The position numbers were made by a program, and so were the translations under genes. Source: Cellulophaga sp. Hel_I_12 (GTDB taxonomy: Bacteria; Bacteroidota; Bacteroidia; Flavobacteriales; Flavobacteriaceae). From it: a stretch of DNA of 64,000 nucleotides. Below are positions 10,694-18,897 of the stretch, piece by piece. How positions within the stretch are numbered: position 1 is the first letter of the stretch; each line of letters begins with the position of its first letter. The notes below the pieces were generated by a model. It was given only the letters and a program-made list of their open reading frames with translations. It made no database searches and was not told where the DNA came from. The DNA is taken from NCBI RefSeq assembly GCF_000799565.1, contig NZ_JUHB01000001.1, positions 2,111,501 through 2,175,500 of the forward strand. The letters are read 5' to 3'.

Positions 10694-12529
10694 ATGAACT
10701 CGTTTCTCAAAGAACTAAAAATTAATTCAGGTTTCATTAAAGACACGCCAGTTCCAATAGCAACGCTAGATGAAAATTTAATTTTTCTATCTCACTCCAA
10801 CCTCTTTTCCGAAAACCACCAACTAGGTACATCAGATATTAATGGATCCTATTTCTTTGATGTACTCCAGGATGTTCCAGCTAATTTTAAAGGCATATTC
10901 GACAATTGTTTACAGGGAATACCGTCTCAAAACGATGGTAAAAAATTTATTTTAAACGATGGTAAAGTCCTTTGGTTAAAATGGAAAATAAACCCTTGGA
11001 AAAAGGATAATGATACTGTTGTTGGTTTAGTACTAATTTTAGAAAACATTACAGAAAAAAAGGTTATCGATGAGTTGACGCGAGAAGCCCAAGAAGTTTC
11101 AAGAACAGGTGGCTGGCAGGTTAACCTATTAACAAAAAAAACACTTTGGACTCCAATGGTGAATAGTATTCATGAAATGCCATTGACCTATACGCCTCAA
11201 ACTTTTGAAGACAACTTCATTCATTTTAAAGAAGGTGAACATAGAAATAGGATAATTAATGCCGCTGAACGTGCCATTGAACTTGGAACGCCTTGGGATG
11301 AAGAGGTTATTGTTACGACAGGAACTGGACAGCAAATTTGGGTGCGCACTAAAGGCAGGGCTGAGTTTATTAACGGGGAATGTGTTCGTATTTATGGTAT
11401 TTGTCAAGACATAGATATTTATAAAAATGCGCAACTAGAGTATAGAAAATCTACAGAATTATTAAGAAATGCTATTACTGCCTCACAAGTTGGCACCTGG
11501 GAATATAACATCGCTAATGGTGAAACCGTTTGGGACGACATGAATTGTCAACTGTATGGAGTAGATAAAAAAAAATTAACAAACAGCCTCTATCGCATCT
11601 GGAAAAACAGGTTACATCCAGAAGATTTAGAAAGAGTCATCAAGGAGGCAACTTTAGTTTATAACGGGAAAAAAAAGGGTAGCGTGGAGTACAGGATAAT
11701 CTTGGACGATGGTACTATTCGATTTTTAAAATCGACAGTAACTTTTGTGTCAGATGTTAAAAGTACTACTCAAAAAGCAATTGGTATCACCCAAGATGTA
11801 ACAGTTGAAAAGATCGCGGAGAAACAGCTAAAAGAATTTGCACAAATTACTACCGAACAAAACAACAGCCTAACCAATTTTGCGCATATGGTATCGCACG
11901 ACTTACGGTCACACGCTACAAATTTATCGGTTCTCACCTCATTTTTAGAAGATGAAAAAGATGAAAATGAAAAAAAGCAAATCTTAACAATGTTAAAAAA
12001 TGCAACAGAAAGCCTTAATAGTACCGTTTTTAATTTAAACGAAGTAGTACTAGCTACAGATACGAATTTAAGTAACAAAATGGTGGGCATTAATTTGCTA
12101 GATGCTATTTACAGCGTACAAAATAACATATCAGTCTTGTTATTAGACAAAAAAGGACAGTGTATCATCGATGTTGATCCAGAACAAGTAATAAAAGTAG
12201 TTCCTGCTTATTTAGACAGTATTTTATTAAATTTATTCACAAATAGCCTAAAATATAGTTCAGCTTCAAGAAATCCTGTGATTAAAATTACAACTCAACA
12301 AGAAAATAGTGAGTTAGTAGTAACATTTTCTGACAATGGTAAAGGTATTGATATCGAAAAATTTGGAGGCTCTATTTTTGGAATGAATAAAACATTTCAT
12401 CGAAATAAAGATGCTAGGGGGGTTGGGCTTTATATTACGAAAAATCAGATAAATGCCATGGGAGGAAGCATTTCTGTAGAAAGTAAGGTTAATGTGGGTA
12501 CGACCTTTATATTGAGGTTTAAAATATAA
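10694..12529 (+). CDS. Soluble multi-PAS sensor histidine kinase
   Basis: A 611-residue kinase without signal peptide or membrane helix, so it senses a cytoplasmic signal. The order is PAS-like domain 1 (about 15-120), PAS/PAC 2 (about 130-245, ending VRIYGICQDID), PAS/PAC 3 (about 252-372, ending KAIGITQDVT), a DHp/HisKA helix with phospho-acceptor His402 (FAHMVSHDLRSHATNL), and an HATPase domain. The HATPase shows an N box near 511-522 (LLNLFTNSLKYS), G1 DNGKGID (547-553) and G2 GVGLY (576-580). The SHDLRSH H-box is the variant common in Bacteroidota PAS kinases. It is flanked by two stand-alone receivers in the same direction; the downstream one begins within about 10-20 bases of its stop. 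The signal is unknown. Confidence 0.93.
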   Translation: MNSFLKELKINSGFIKDTPVPIATLDENLIFLSHSNLFSENHQLGTSDINGSYFFDVLQDVPANFKGIFDNCLQGIPSQNDGKKFILNDGKVLWLKWKINPWKKDNDTVVGLVLILENITEKKVIDELTREAQEVSRTGGWQVNLLTKKTLWTPMVNSIHEMPLTYTPQTFEDNFIHFKEGEHRNRIINAAERAIELGTPWDEEVIVTTGTGQQIWVRTKGRAEFINGECVRIYGICQDIDIYKNAQLEYRKSTELLRNAITASQVGTWEYNIANGETVWDDMNCQLYGVDKKKLTNSLYRIWKNRLHPEDLERVIKEATLVYNGKKKGSVEYRIILDDGTIRFLKSTVTFVSDVKSTTQKAIGITQDVTVEKIAEKQLKEFAQITTEQNNSLTNFAHMVSHDLRSHATNLSVLTSFLEDEKDENEKKQILTMLKNATESLNSTVFNLNEVVLATDTNLSNKMVGINLLDAIYSVQNNISVLLLDKKGQCIIDVDPEQVIKVVPAYLDSILLNLFTNSLKYSSASRNPVIKITTQQENSELVVTFSDNGKGIDIEKFGGSIFGMNKTFHRNKDARGVGLYITKNQINAMGGSISVESKVNVGTTFILRFKI

Positions 12530-12539
12530 ATTGATTAAA

Positions 12540-12938
12540 ATGGGAAAGATGTTTGAAAATATTTATATGATTGATGATGACCCTATTTACCTATTTCTAG
12601 CAAAAAAACTATTTATAGAACAAAAATTTTCTCAGAACATTAAAACTTTTGAAAACGGGAAAATTGCGATTGAAAGCTTGCTTAACAGTCAAAATTTAAA
12701 AGAAAATTTACCTGACATCATTTTTTTAGATCTAAACATGCCTTTGATGAATGGCTGGGAGTTTTTAGATAGTTTGAATGCTGCACCCATCCCAAATAAG
12801 GAAAATATTACAATTATAGTCATGAGCTCATCTATTAACCCTATGGAGATTGATATGATCAAATCTTATCCTGTAGTGCAAGACTACATTGTAAAACCCT
12901 TAACGCCAGCAGATTTACAAAAACTATTAGCTTTTTGA
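12540..12938 (+). CDS. Second stand-alone response-regulator receiver protein
   Basis: A REC domain of about 132 residues with acidic pocket IDDDP, phospho-acceptor in FLDLNMP, switch serines in VMSSSIN and a conserved Lys in YIVKPLT; no output domain. It is clearly similar to the receiver upstream of the kinase, sharing IDDDP, a GWxFL helix after the phosphorylation site (MNGWEFL versus MDGWDFL) and the SSS switch. The frame is open from TTG at 12531, with in-frame ATGs at 12540 and 12549. I chose 12540; 12549 also gives a normal receiver N-terminus. It is probably translated from the kinase mRNA and ends 15 bases before a convergent lipoprotein gene. Confidence 0.9.
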   Translation: MGKMFENIYMIDDDPIYLFLAKKLFIEQKFSQNIKTFENGKIAIESLLNSQNLKENLPDIIFLDLNMPLMNGWEFLDSLNAAPIPNKENITIIVMSSSINPMEIDMIKSYPVVQDYIVKPLTPADLQKLLAF

Positions 12939-12953
12939 TATAACACGCAACAA

Positions 12954-14345
12954 TTAACGAATTTTTGGAGTAAAGTTTTCAGGTGCATTTTGTGGTAAAT
13001 TAATAGTACCCGAATCCCCGGTATCATTATAGATTTCCCATTCATTAAACGTATATGTAGGATTCCCAAATTCAATCGCTGATTTTCGTAAGGCACGACC
13101 ATCTTCAAACTCATGATTAGTACCTGAACCATCTTCTCCTATAATTCCAAAAACATCAATGTCATTTCCAAAAGGGTCTACTAAAACAAAGTTATCATCG
13201 CCATTAGAATTGGCAGCACTGTTAGATCCCCCAACCAAATCAGGCAAAAACCCATACCTTGCTTCAAAAACTAAACTGTTTGCTGCAATAACTAGTGTGC
13301 TTTGAGCATTAATCACGAAGTCTGATAAATCTAAGCTATTACTCACTTCTGTATTTTCGTTCGTATACCTATTTAACCTCCAACCCTTTAAACTTAATGG
13401 GCTTTGGTCCGAATTGTACAACTCAATAAAGCGGGCATCGGCATCGTTATCGGGATCTGCAATTTCTGAAATCAATATTCGATTTGAGGTAAATTCATCG
13501 ACCACATCCTCACAACGTTCTTGAATAAAGTTTAAATCACTTTGATTATTTACGACTAGAAAATACGCATCATTTTCTTTTTGCAGTAAAGCGCTCACCG
13601 TTCCACTCTTATTTGGCAGTATCATGGCTTGAAAATCGGAAAAACCACTATTTAAAAGGTTTATTTCTAAATCATCACAGGCGATCAAGGTGCGTTGTGT
13701 GGCTTCCCGATCCAGGGCAAAAGGTTGCCCCAATTCTTCTTCCACAAATTCTAAGCGATTTAGTGCTACCCATGTGTTTAAATAAGTATCTAAATTTTCA
13801 TTCAATGAAATTTCTGTAGGAATTATAGACCTAGTTTCATCACAGGAGTTAAAGATGTGTTGCTGAACTATACTGGCGGGTAACCTACCCACAGAAGCAT
13901 TCCCAAAAGAAGTAAAAACGCCACCAAGCTTATAAATACCCTTGCTTCTTCCTAAATATAAGCCCTTGAGTTTTATCAAAATTTTAGAACCCACGGGATA
14001 AAACAAATGACTGTCTCGAACATCAATTTCAATTTGAAATCCGCTTGTAGGGTTTACTGGTGTATCTTGAAAATGTAAAACACTAAAAAAGTTACCCGCT
14101 TCATCCGAAGAAATGACATAACCCTCTAAAATTAAATCTGTTTGAATTTGCAAGGTTTGATCTGTGTAAAGTGCTTTTACATCAGCATAGGTTGTATTTG
14201 CAATCATATCCGAAGTACAATCTATCTTTGGAAGATCGAAATTTCTACTGTCTACACATGAAGTTAAAAATAGTAGAACGCAGCTGATAGCAAACAATAA
14301 GGTTTGAACCTTAAAAAAAATACTAGGTTTGTGTATTACATTCAT
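12954..14345 (-). CDS. DUF5689 / lamin-tail-domain lipoprotein
   Basis: The 463-residue lipoprotein (Cys30 in FLTSC) has a DUF5689-type N-terminal domain (about 35-250, containing the GYVISSDEAGNFFSVLHFQD OB-fold-like segment). A lamin-tail domain follows (about 275-400, RILISEIADPDNDADARFIELYN and LKGWRLNRYTNEN). Lamin-tail domains occur on secreted nucleases and phosphatases and are thought to bind nucleic acid or surfaces. The frame extends upstream to 14408, but that would overlap the receptor gene by 52 bases and add residues before the signal peptide; the ATG at 14345 fits the lipoprotein signal and leaves an 11-base gap. It is in operon with the TonB receptor and probably forms its surface lipoprotein partner. 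Confidence 0.85.
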   Translation of the reverse strand: MNVIHKPSIFFKVQTLLFAISCVLLFLTSCVDSRNFDLPKIDCTSDMIANTTYADVKALYTDQTLQIQTDLILEGYVISSDEAGNFFSVLHFQDTPVNPTSGFQIEIDVRDSHLFYPVGSKILIKLKGLYLGRSKGIYKLGGVFTSFGNASVGRLPASIVQQHIFNSCDETRSIIPTEISLNENLDTYLNTWVALNRLEFVEEELGQPFALDREATQRTLIACDDLEINLLNSGFSDFQAMILPNKSGTVSALLQKENDAYFLVVNNQSDLNFIQERCEDVVDEFTSNRILISEIADPDNDADARFIELYNSDQSPLSLKGWRLNRYTNENTEVSNSLDLSDFVINAQSTLVIAANSLVFEARYGFLPDLVGGSNSAANSNGDDNFVLVDPFGNDIDVFGIIGEDGSGTNHEFEDGRALRKSAIEFGNPTYTFNEWEIYNDTGDSGTINLPQNAPENFTPKIR

Positions 14346-14356
14346 TGGACCATTTT

Positions 14357-17086
14357 TTAAAAACTTATGGCTAGGTTTAAAAAATACGTTCTCCCATATC
14401 CGTACCAATATTTAGGTGCAAACGAAGGATTGCCGCTTAAATTATCTTGCTGTAGTTGTCCATAGTTGCCATTTCTACTTTGCTCATAACCTCCTGTTCT
14501 AAAAACAGTATCAAACACATTATTTACACTCGCAAATACACTTACATATTTACCTGCTTTTAACCACGATTTACCGCCAATTAAATTCAATAAATAAAAA
14601 TTATCTAATGGTTTTTGAGCTAGTAGTTTAGCGACGTTTTCAGAAGTTGCCTCCGGAAAGTTAAGTCCCGTTTCGGGATCTAAATAAAAGCTTTCAGTTC
14701 TGGTAATAGTAGAAATATTGGCATAATTGTTAGCCAAGTAATTCGCCGTCAAGCCCACCCACCAATACTTAGGATCTCTATAATTAATACCAAACGCAAA
14801 AGCCTGTTGTGGTCCCTGAGCTAGTTTGTAATCTTTAATAGCAGCGGGACCCAAATCAATGGAGCCTTCTAAATTGATCAAATCTTCTTCGGCACCTGCC
14901 GTGTCAAAATTTATAGCCACAGAAGGGTTACTTGCGTAGACCAGTTTATTAATTGCCCCTACAGCCGTTAATTGCACCGATGAAGATAATTGGTATTCAA
15001 AACCTATTTCTGTTCCTAAATGTAACTTATCCAAATCGGTAACTACTTCTTGAACAAAATCAGATCCTATACCCGTATCTACAAAAAAGAAATTTATATC
15101 AGTTGTATTTTGAAATCGCGTATAAAATCCTGTTATTCTTCCCGTAAGTTTTGGTAAACGCAAGTAATAATTAAGATCTACGGTAGTTATTTTTTCTGAA
15201 GCTATTTCCCCTACACTCTGGTTATTTTCCCTTGGGTTTATAAATACATTTTGTAAAATTGGCGCTTCATTCAATAAAGCTCCATTGAGTTCTAGCCAAT
15301 GTCTTCCGTTTAATTTGTAGGTTGCTCCGCCCTTTATTCCAAAGTCTGAAAAGCTTAGTAATGCACTTTTACCCAATGAATTATTTAAAAAGCGTTCATT
15401 TTGAAAAATACCCTCTCTTTGGTAATGATTCGTGGTATACATAGCAGCTAAAAAGGCAGTAAGACTTTGTTTTTCATAATTCAATTGAGCAAAAGCCTCT
15501 AGTTTATCGGCAAATAATTGATAATTATAATTAAAAATAGCTCCATTACCCTTCTGAATGTCTGCATTTACATTATTTCGAGTATCGGAAAAGCTGTCTA
15601 TATCTTCATGGTATTCAGCGCCTAATAAATCATTAATTTGAGCGTAATTATCAGAAATCATTTTTTGATAATTTATTCCCAAATCAAACCTTAAACTACT
15701 ACTTAAGCTCATGTTAGCAGTGGTACTTATGGTAATTTGCTTGTCTTTAGATACATCATCATAAAGCAAATATGCAGCATTGGCGTTTTGATTGGCCCTA
15801 TAAACTTGGTTCCAATTTAATTGAGGATTTTCTAAAAATCCCTGTTTGGCCAGATTTGCACTTATAAAATTAGCACCAATCGGGCTATTGATATAAAAGC
15901 TAGGTAAATATCGGTAATACGTTGGGTCAGGATTTGGCGCGTTGTAATAGCCCAATCTACTTCTTGAATGTATACCCGATTGATAGGATATACCCGTGGT
16001 TAATTTAAGAAAATTTGAGGTGTAAAAATGATTCAAAATAAATAGGGGCTCTGCTATTTTTCGCTCTCTAGAGTTTCTAATTTTACCATCCTGTTCACCC
16101 CAAAATGGATTGTAACGGTTCCCTATAAGATCAAAGACTTCTTCTGTAATTGCCGAGGATCGTCCTCGTCTGTTTGAAGCTACTATTCCAGTGAACAAAA
16201 AACTATTCTTTTCGTTCCACTTAAATTCTAAAGCTCCAAAAAAAGAAAATGCATCATATACTGTTCCCTCAACATACCCTTCTTTAGCCCATCTTCTAGA
16301 ACCTGACACAGTATAAGCCAATTTGCTAGTATTCATAGGGGCTGTATAGGTTGCCATAAGTCTACCGCCATAGGTTCTATTCGATGCTGATGATGATAAT
16401 CGAATTCCAGAGCGCATACCCGTTGGCCTAGTGATGATATCCGTAGTTCCTAAAATAGCGCCAAAATTATTGTCAGATGCTTGTAAGCCACTTGTAAACT
16501 CTTGATTTCTGGTGACATCATTTAAGCCACCCCAATTATTCCATTGCGGCCGTCCATCAAAAAATTTATTCATTGGTAAGCCATTTATGAGCACTTTGCC
16601 ATTTTTTGAATCATAGCCTCTAACACGGAAAAAAGCTTGCCCAAAGTCGAACGCAGCTCTGTTTAAAAATACATCTCTTGTCGCTTGCAATAAGCCTGAG
16701 GCATTAGCGCTTATTTCGTCATCAAAAAGTTCCGTATCGGTTAAAGTAATCAAGTTATCTTTTTGTTCAAGCATACTGTCTATTTCTAAATAAAGGACTC
16801 CTAAATCGAGTACGGCTCCCGTTAAGGTTATCGGAATACGTTTAGTAATAAAATCTTTTGCGCTTATTTGCAGTATAAATTCACCTTCCAAAGCTGTTGA
16901 AATTACAAAACGACCATCAGCCATTGAATTTGTTGAAATTTGTGAGTTTTCAAGTGTAATACGGACTGAAGAAAGTACATTTTTAGACTGATGATCTACG
17001 ACAATTCCCAAGATGGTTGTATTATTTTGCGAAGAAATAATACCCGGTGATAACAGAAAAAAGAAAATAAAAATTGTAGTATGCAT
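14357..17086 (-). CDS. TonB-dependent receptor of the DUF5689/nuclease locus
   Basis: The 909-residue outer-membrane receptor has a signal peptide (cleavage after about residue 19, IISSQ). It has a carboxypeptidase-regulatory-like domain (about 22-105), a plug (about 120-230, with FFRVRGYDSKNGKVLINGLPMNKFFDGRPQWNNWGG) and a 22-strand type barrel ending in LNLAISF. The plug motif with FFDGRPQWNNWGGLND is unlike siderophore receptors and marks a distinct subfamily. It is followed by the DUF5689 lipoprotein and faces a secreted endonuclease/exonuclease/phosphatase gene across 116 bases. By analogy with SusC/D pairs, the receptor and lipoprotein probably import a product released by the secreted enzyme. 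The substrate is inference. Confidence 0.9.
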   Translation of the reverse strand: MHTTIFIFFFLLSPGIISSQNNTTILGIVVDHQSKNVLSSVRITLENSQISTNSMADGRFVISTALEGEFILQISAKDFITKRIPITLTGAVLDLGVLYLEIDSMLEQKDNLITLTDTELFDDEISANASGLLQATRDVFLNRAAFDFGQAFFRVRGYDSKNGKVLINGLPMNKFFDGRPQWNNWGGLNDVTRNQEFTSGLQASDNNFGAILGTTDIITRPTGMRSGIRLSSSASNRTYGGRLMATYTAPMNTSKLAYTVSGSRRWAKEGYVEGTVYDAFSFFGALEFKWNEKNSFLFTGIVASNRRGRSSAITEEVFDLIGNRYNPFWGEQDGKIRNSRERKIAEPLFILNHFYTSNFLKLTTGISYQSGIHSRSRLGYYNAPNPDPTYYRYLPSFYINSPIGANFISANLAKQGFLENPQLNWNQVYRANQNANAAYLLYDDVSKDKQITISTTANMSLSSSLRFDLGINYQKMISDNYAQINDLLGAEYHEDIDSFSDTRNNVNADIQKGNGAIFNYNYQLFADKLEAFAQLNYEKQSLTAFLAAMYTTNHYQREGIFQNERFLNNSLGKSALLSFSDFGIKGGATYKLNGRHWLELNGALLNEAPILQNVFINPRENNQSVGEIASEKITTVDLNYYLRLPKLTGRITGFYTRFQNTTDINFFFVDTGIGSDFVQEVVTDLDKLHLGTEIGFEYQLSSSVQLTAVGAINKLVYASNPSVAINFDTAGAEEDLINLEGSIDLGPAAIKDYKLAQGPQQAFAFGINYRDPKYWWVGLTANYLANNYANISTITRTESFYLDPETGLNFPEATSENVAKLLAQKPLDNFYLLNLIGGKSWLKAGKYVSVFASVNNVFDTVFRTGGYEQSRNGNYGQLQQDNLSGNPSFAPKYWYGYGRTYFLNLAISF

Positions 17087-17096
17087 GAAATAAAAG

Positions 17097-17156
17097 TGTA
17101 AGATTTTTATTTATTCATGTTCATTTTATTAACAATACAACAGCTATTATCTTACA
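17097..17156. repeat. Inverted repeat TGTAAGAT ... ATCTTACA in a divergent intergenic region
   Basis: TGTAAGAT at 17097-17104 and its exact reverse complement at 17149-17156 are separated by 44 bases. The pair lies between the TonB receptor and nuclease genes, one arm close to each start. It could be a pair of binding sites for a regulator shared by both transcripts, or chance in AT-rich DNA. Confidence 0.3.
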
Positions 17157-17164
17157 AATTAACT

Positions 17165-17172
17165 TATTTTTG
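17165..17172 (+). promoter_or_regulatory. Candidate -7 element for the nuclease gene
   Basis: TATTTTTG matches the TANNTTTG consensus, 30 bases before the ATG. It lies next to the inverted-repeat arm ending at 17156. No TTG is present at the -33 spacing. Confidence 0.4.
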
Positions 17173-17202
17173 TGATTATATAATAATTTTTTTATTAATA
17201 AA

Positions 17203-18246
17203 ATGAATATTGTCTTATTTCTTTTGATATACAGCGTTTCTTTCAACCTAATGGCTCAAAAGAAATCATATCAAATAAGAACCATTGCTTTCTATAATGT
17301 TGAGAATTTATTTGATATAAAAAATGACAGTTTAAGCTTCGATGATGACCGAACACCAGAAGGCAAAGATCAATGGACATTGGACCGCTACTTTAAAAAA
17401 ATTGAGCAGCTCACTAAAGTAATATCAGAAATTGGCGCTGACATCCCAAAAACTTCTCCCGATATTATTGGCTTATGTGAAATAGAAAATAGAGCCGTTT
17501 TAGAAGATTTAATTCAGCATAATCATTTAAAAAATAAAGAATACGGAATAATTCATTTTGATTCTCCCGACGAACGCGGAATAGATGTTGCTTTATTGTA
17601 TAAAAAGGCGGCATTTATACCCAACACTTTTAGAAGTCATCGTTTGCTGTTGTTTAATGAAGATGGCTTTAGAGATTATTCACGTGACCAACTAGTGGTT
17701 GGTGGTTTTTTAGACGATGAGCAATTTTATTTTATTGTAAATCATTGGCCTTCTCGAAGCGGCGGTGAAGCAAGAAGTAAACCCAACAGAATGGCAGCCG
17801 CTGAATTAAACAAAAGAATCATAGATTCAATTGTTAGGTTTGATGCATCCGCAAAGATTATAAGCATGGGTGATTTTAACGACGATCCCACAAGTGATAG
17901 TCTTAAAAAAATATTGAAAACTAAGGGCGAGTCTACAAATTTAGAACCTAACGACCTTTATAATCCTATGGAACGCTTGCACAAAAAAGGAATAGGTTCT
18001 TTAGCCTATAGAGATAAATGGAATTTATTTGATCAGCTTTTTTTTACCTCTAATTTGATCACTAAGCACAAGAAGACGTATTCATTTTGGCAAGCTTTTG
18101 TTTACGCTCCATCTTATTTAATTGACCCTAGTGGCAGGTTCAAAGGCTACCCCTTGCGAACCTATGCCGGAGGAAATTATGTAGGTGGCTTCAGCGACCA
18201 CTTTCCTGTGTATATGTATTTGATAAAAGAATCCAAAGCCCCATAA
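17203..18246 (+). CDS. Secreted endonuclease/exonuclease/phosphatase family protein
   Basis: A 347-residue member of the DNase I / EEP fold with an N-terminal signal peptide (cleavage near NLMAQ, residue 19), so it acts outside the cytoplasm. All the family metal and catalytic motifs are visible: Asn32 (FYNVENLF), Glu93 (LCEIEN), Asn180-His181 (NHWPSRSGG), Asp224 and Asn226 (GDFNDDP) and Asp332-His333 (FSDHFPV). Members hydrolyse phosphodiesters in DNA, RNA or lipids, or phosphomonoesters. Divergent pairing with a TonB receptor and lamin-tail lipoprotein suggests extracellular nucleic-acid or phosphate scavenging. The exact substrate cannot be read. Confidence 0.9.
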   Translation: MNIVLFLLIYSVSFNLMAQKKSYQIRTIAFYNVENLFDIKNDSLSFDDDRTPEGKDQWTLDRYFKKIEQLTKVISEIGADIPKTSPDIIGLCEIENRAVLEDLIQHNHLKNKEYGIIHFDSPDERGIDVALLYKKAAFIPNTFRSHRLLLFNEDGFRDYSRDQLVVGGFLDDEQFYFIVNHWPSRSGGEARSKPNRMAAAELNKRIIDSIVRFDASAKIISMGDFNDDPTSDSLKKILKTKGESTNLEPNDLYNPMERLHKKGIGSLAYRDKWNLFDQLFFTSNLITKHKKTYSFWQAFVYAPSYLIDPSGRFKGYPLRTYAGGNYVGGFSDHFPVYMYLIKESKAP

Positions 18247-18247
18247 C

Positions 18248-18355
18248 AGCCCCCTCTAACTTCCCCAAAGGGGGAGAACTCTTTAAATTTTTAAAGATAT
18301 TCCTTATTTATTTTCGTAATATATGCCATTCTCCCTTTAGGATTAGGGGGCTTTT
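18248..18355. repeat. Long imperfect inverted repeat of a dispersed intergenic type
   Basis: The left arm (18248-18278) starts AGCCCCCT and holds CCCC-AAAG-GGGG. The right arm (18329-18355) is TTCTCCCTTTAGG then ATTAGGGGGCTTTT. The arms pair with small gaps (AGCCCCCT with AGGGGGCT, AAAGGG-AGAA with TTCTCCCTTT) around a 50-base AT-rich centre. The GC-rich arms contrast with the neighbourhood. Similar agcccccta...aaagggggag sequences recur between genes in some flavobacterial genomes as REP or MITE-like repeats (recall, unverified). It may also terminate the nuclease transcript. Only one copy is in this window. Confidence 0.55.
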
Positions 18356-18364
18356 GCTATTTTT

Positions 18365-18802
18365 TTAAAACCATTGACTCCAAGGCAAACGGCTTAGTAT
18401 TAGTAACAAACCTATTCCGTAAAAAATGGCAATTGTTTTAAATTTTCTACTCGCTTCCATTAAATTTTTATGTTTTGACCAACCTATGGTAATAAAAACC
18501 AGGGCAAGGATGTTTATAAAGGGGTGTTCAACCGCTAATAAACGAGCAGCGGAAGTTAAGCCGCCCATACCAAATTCTTGAATTGCGCTAAATCCTCTGG
18601 CAGAAACAAAATAAAGCACCAAACCAACCAACAACTGCAGATGAGAAAGAATTAGTGCAAAAAGGCTTATTCTAAAATCTTTTTCTAAGGTAAAATCTTT
18701 TTTTCCTGTTAATCCCAAGATGGCATTTATAAGGGCTATCCCCAATATGGCAAGAACGATATAGGCTAAAAAAGAATGCAGGTTAAAAATTATTTCGTAC
18801 AT
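18365..18802 (-). CDS. Small four-helix membrane protein, function unknown
   Basis: The 145-residue hydrophobic protein has about four membrane helices (near 8-30, 46-68, 90-110 and 122-140). A histidine near each of several helix ends (NLHSFLAY, LSHLQLL, VEHPFIN, WSKHKNLM) gives it the look of a small cytochrome-b-like or heme/quinone-associated protein, but no heme motif is certain. It is conserved in style with flavobacterial inner-membrane proteins of unknown function. Positively charged loops (KKDFTLEKDFR, KHKNLMEASRKFK) suggest both loops face the cytoplasm. It is transcribed alone. Confidence 0.7.
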   Translation of the reverse strand: MYEIIFNLHSFLAYIVLAILGIALINAILGLTGKKDFTLEKDFRISLFALILSHLQLLVGLVLYFVSARGFSAIQEFGMGGLTSAARLLAVEHPFINILALVFITIGWSKHKNLMEASRKFKTIAIFYGIGLLLILSRLPWSQWF

Positions 18803-18850
18803 GGTTTTTGAATTTAGTTTGTACGTTAAAAATAGTAAATTTTAGGCATA

Positions 18851-18877
18851 AAAAAACCCTGCCGAAGCAGGGTTTTT
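18851..18877 (-). terminator. Rho-independent terminator of the Oar-like receptor
   Basis: Stem ACCCTGC / GCAGGGT around a CGAA tetraloop, extended by A/T pairs. On the minus strand a seven-T run follows, and the site lies 21 bases past the stop codon of the receptor gene. Confidence 0.9.
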
Positions 18878-18897
18878 AAATTTTAATAGTTTTAAAA

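Noticed and set aside
14346..14408. Longer N-terminus for the DUF5689 lipoprotein
   Set aside because: It would overlap the receptor gene by 52 bases and place 21 residues before the lipoprotein signal; the ATG at 14345 is better.
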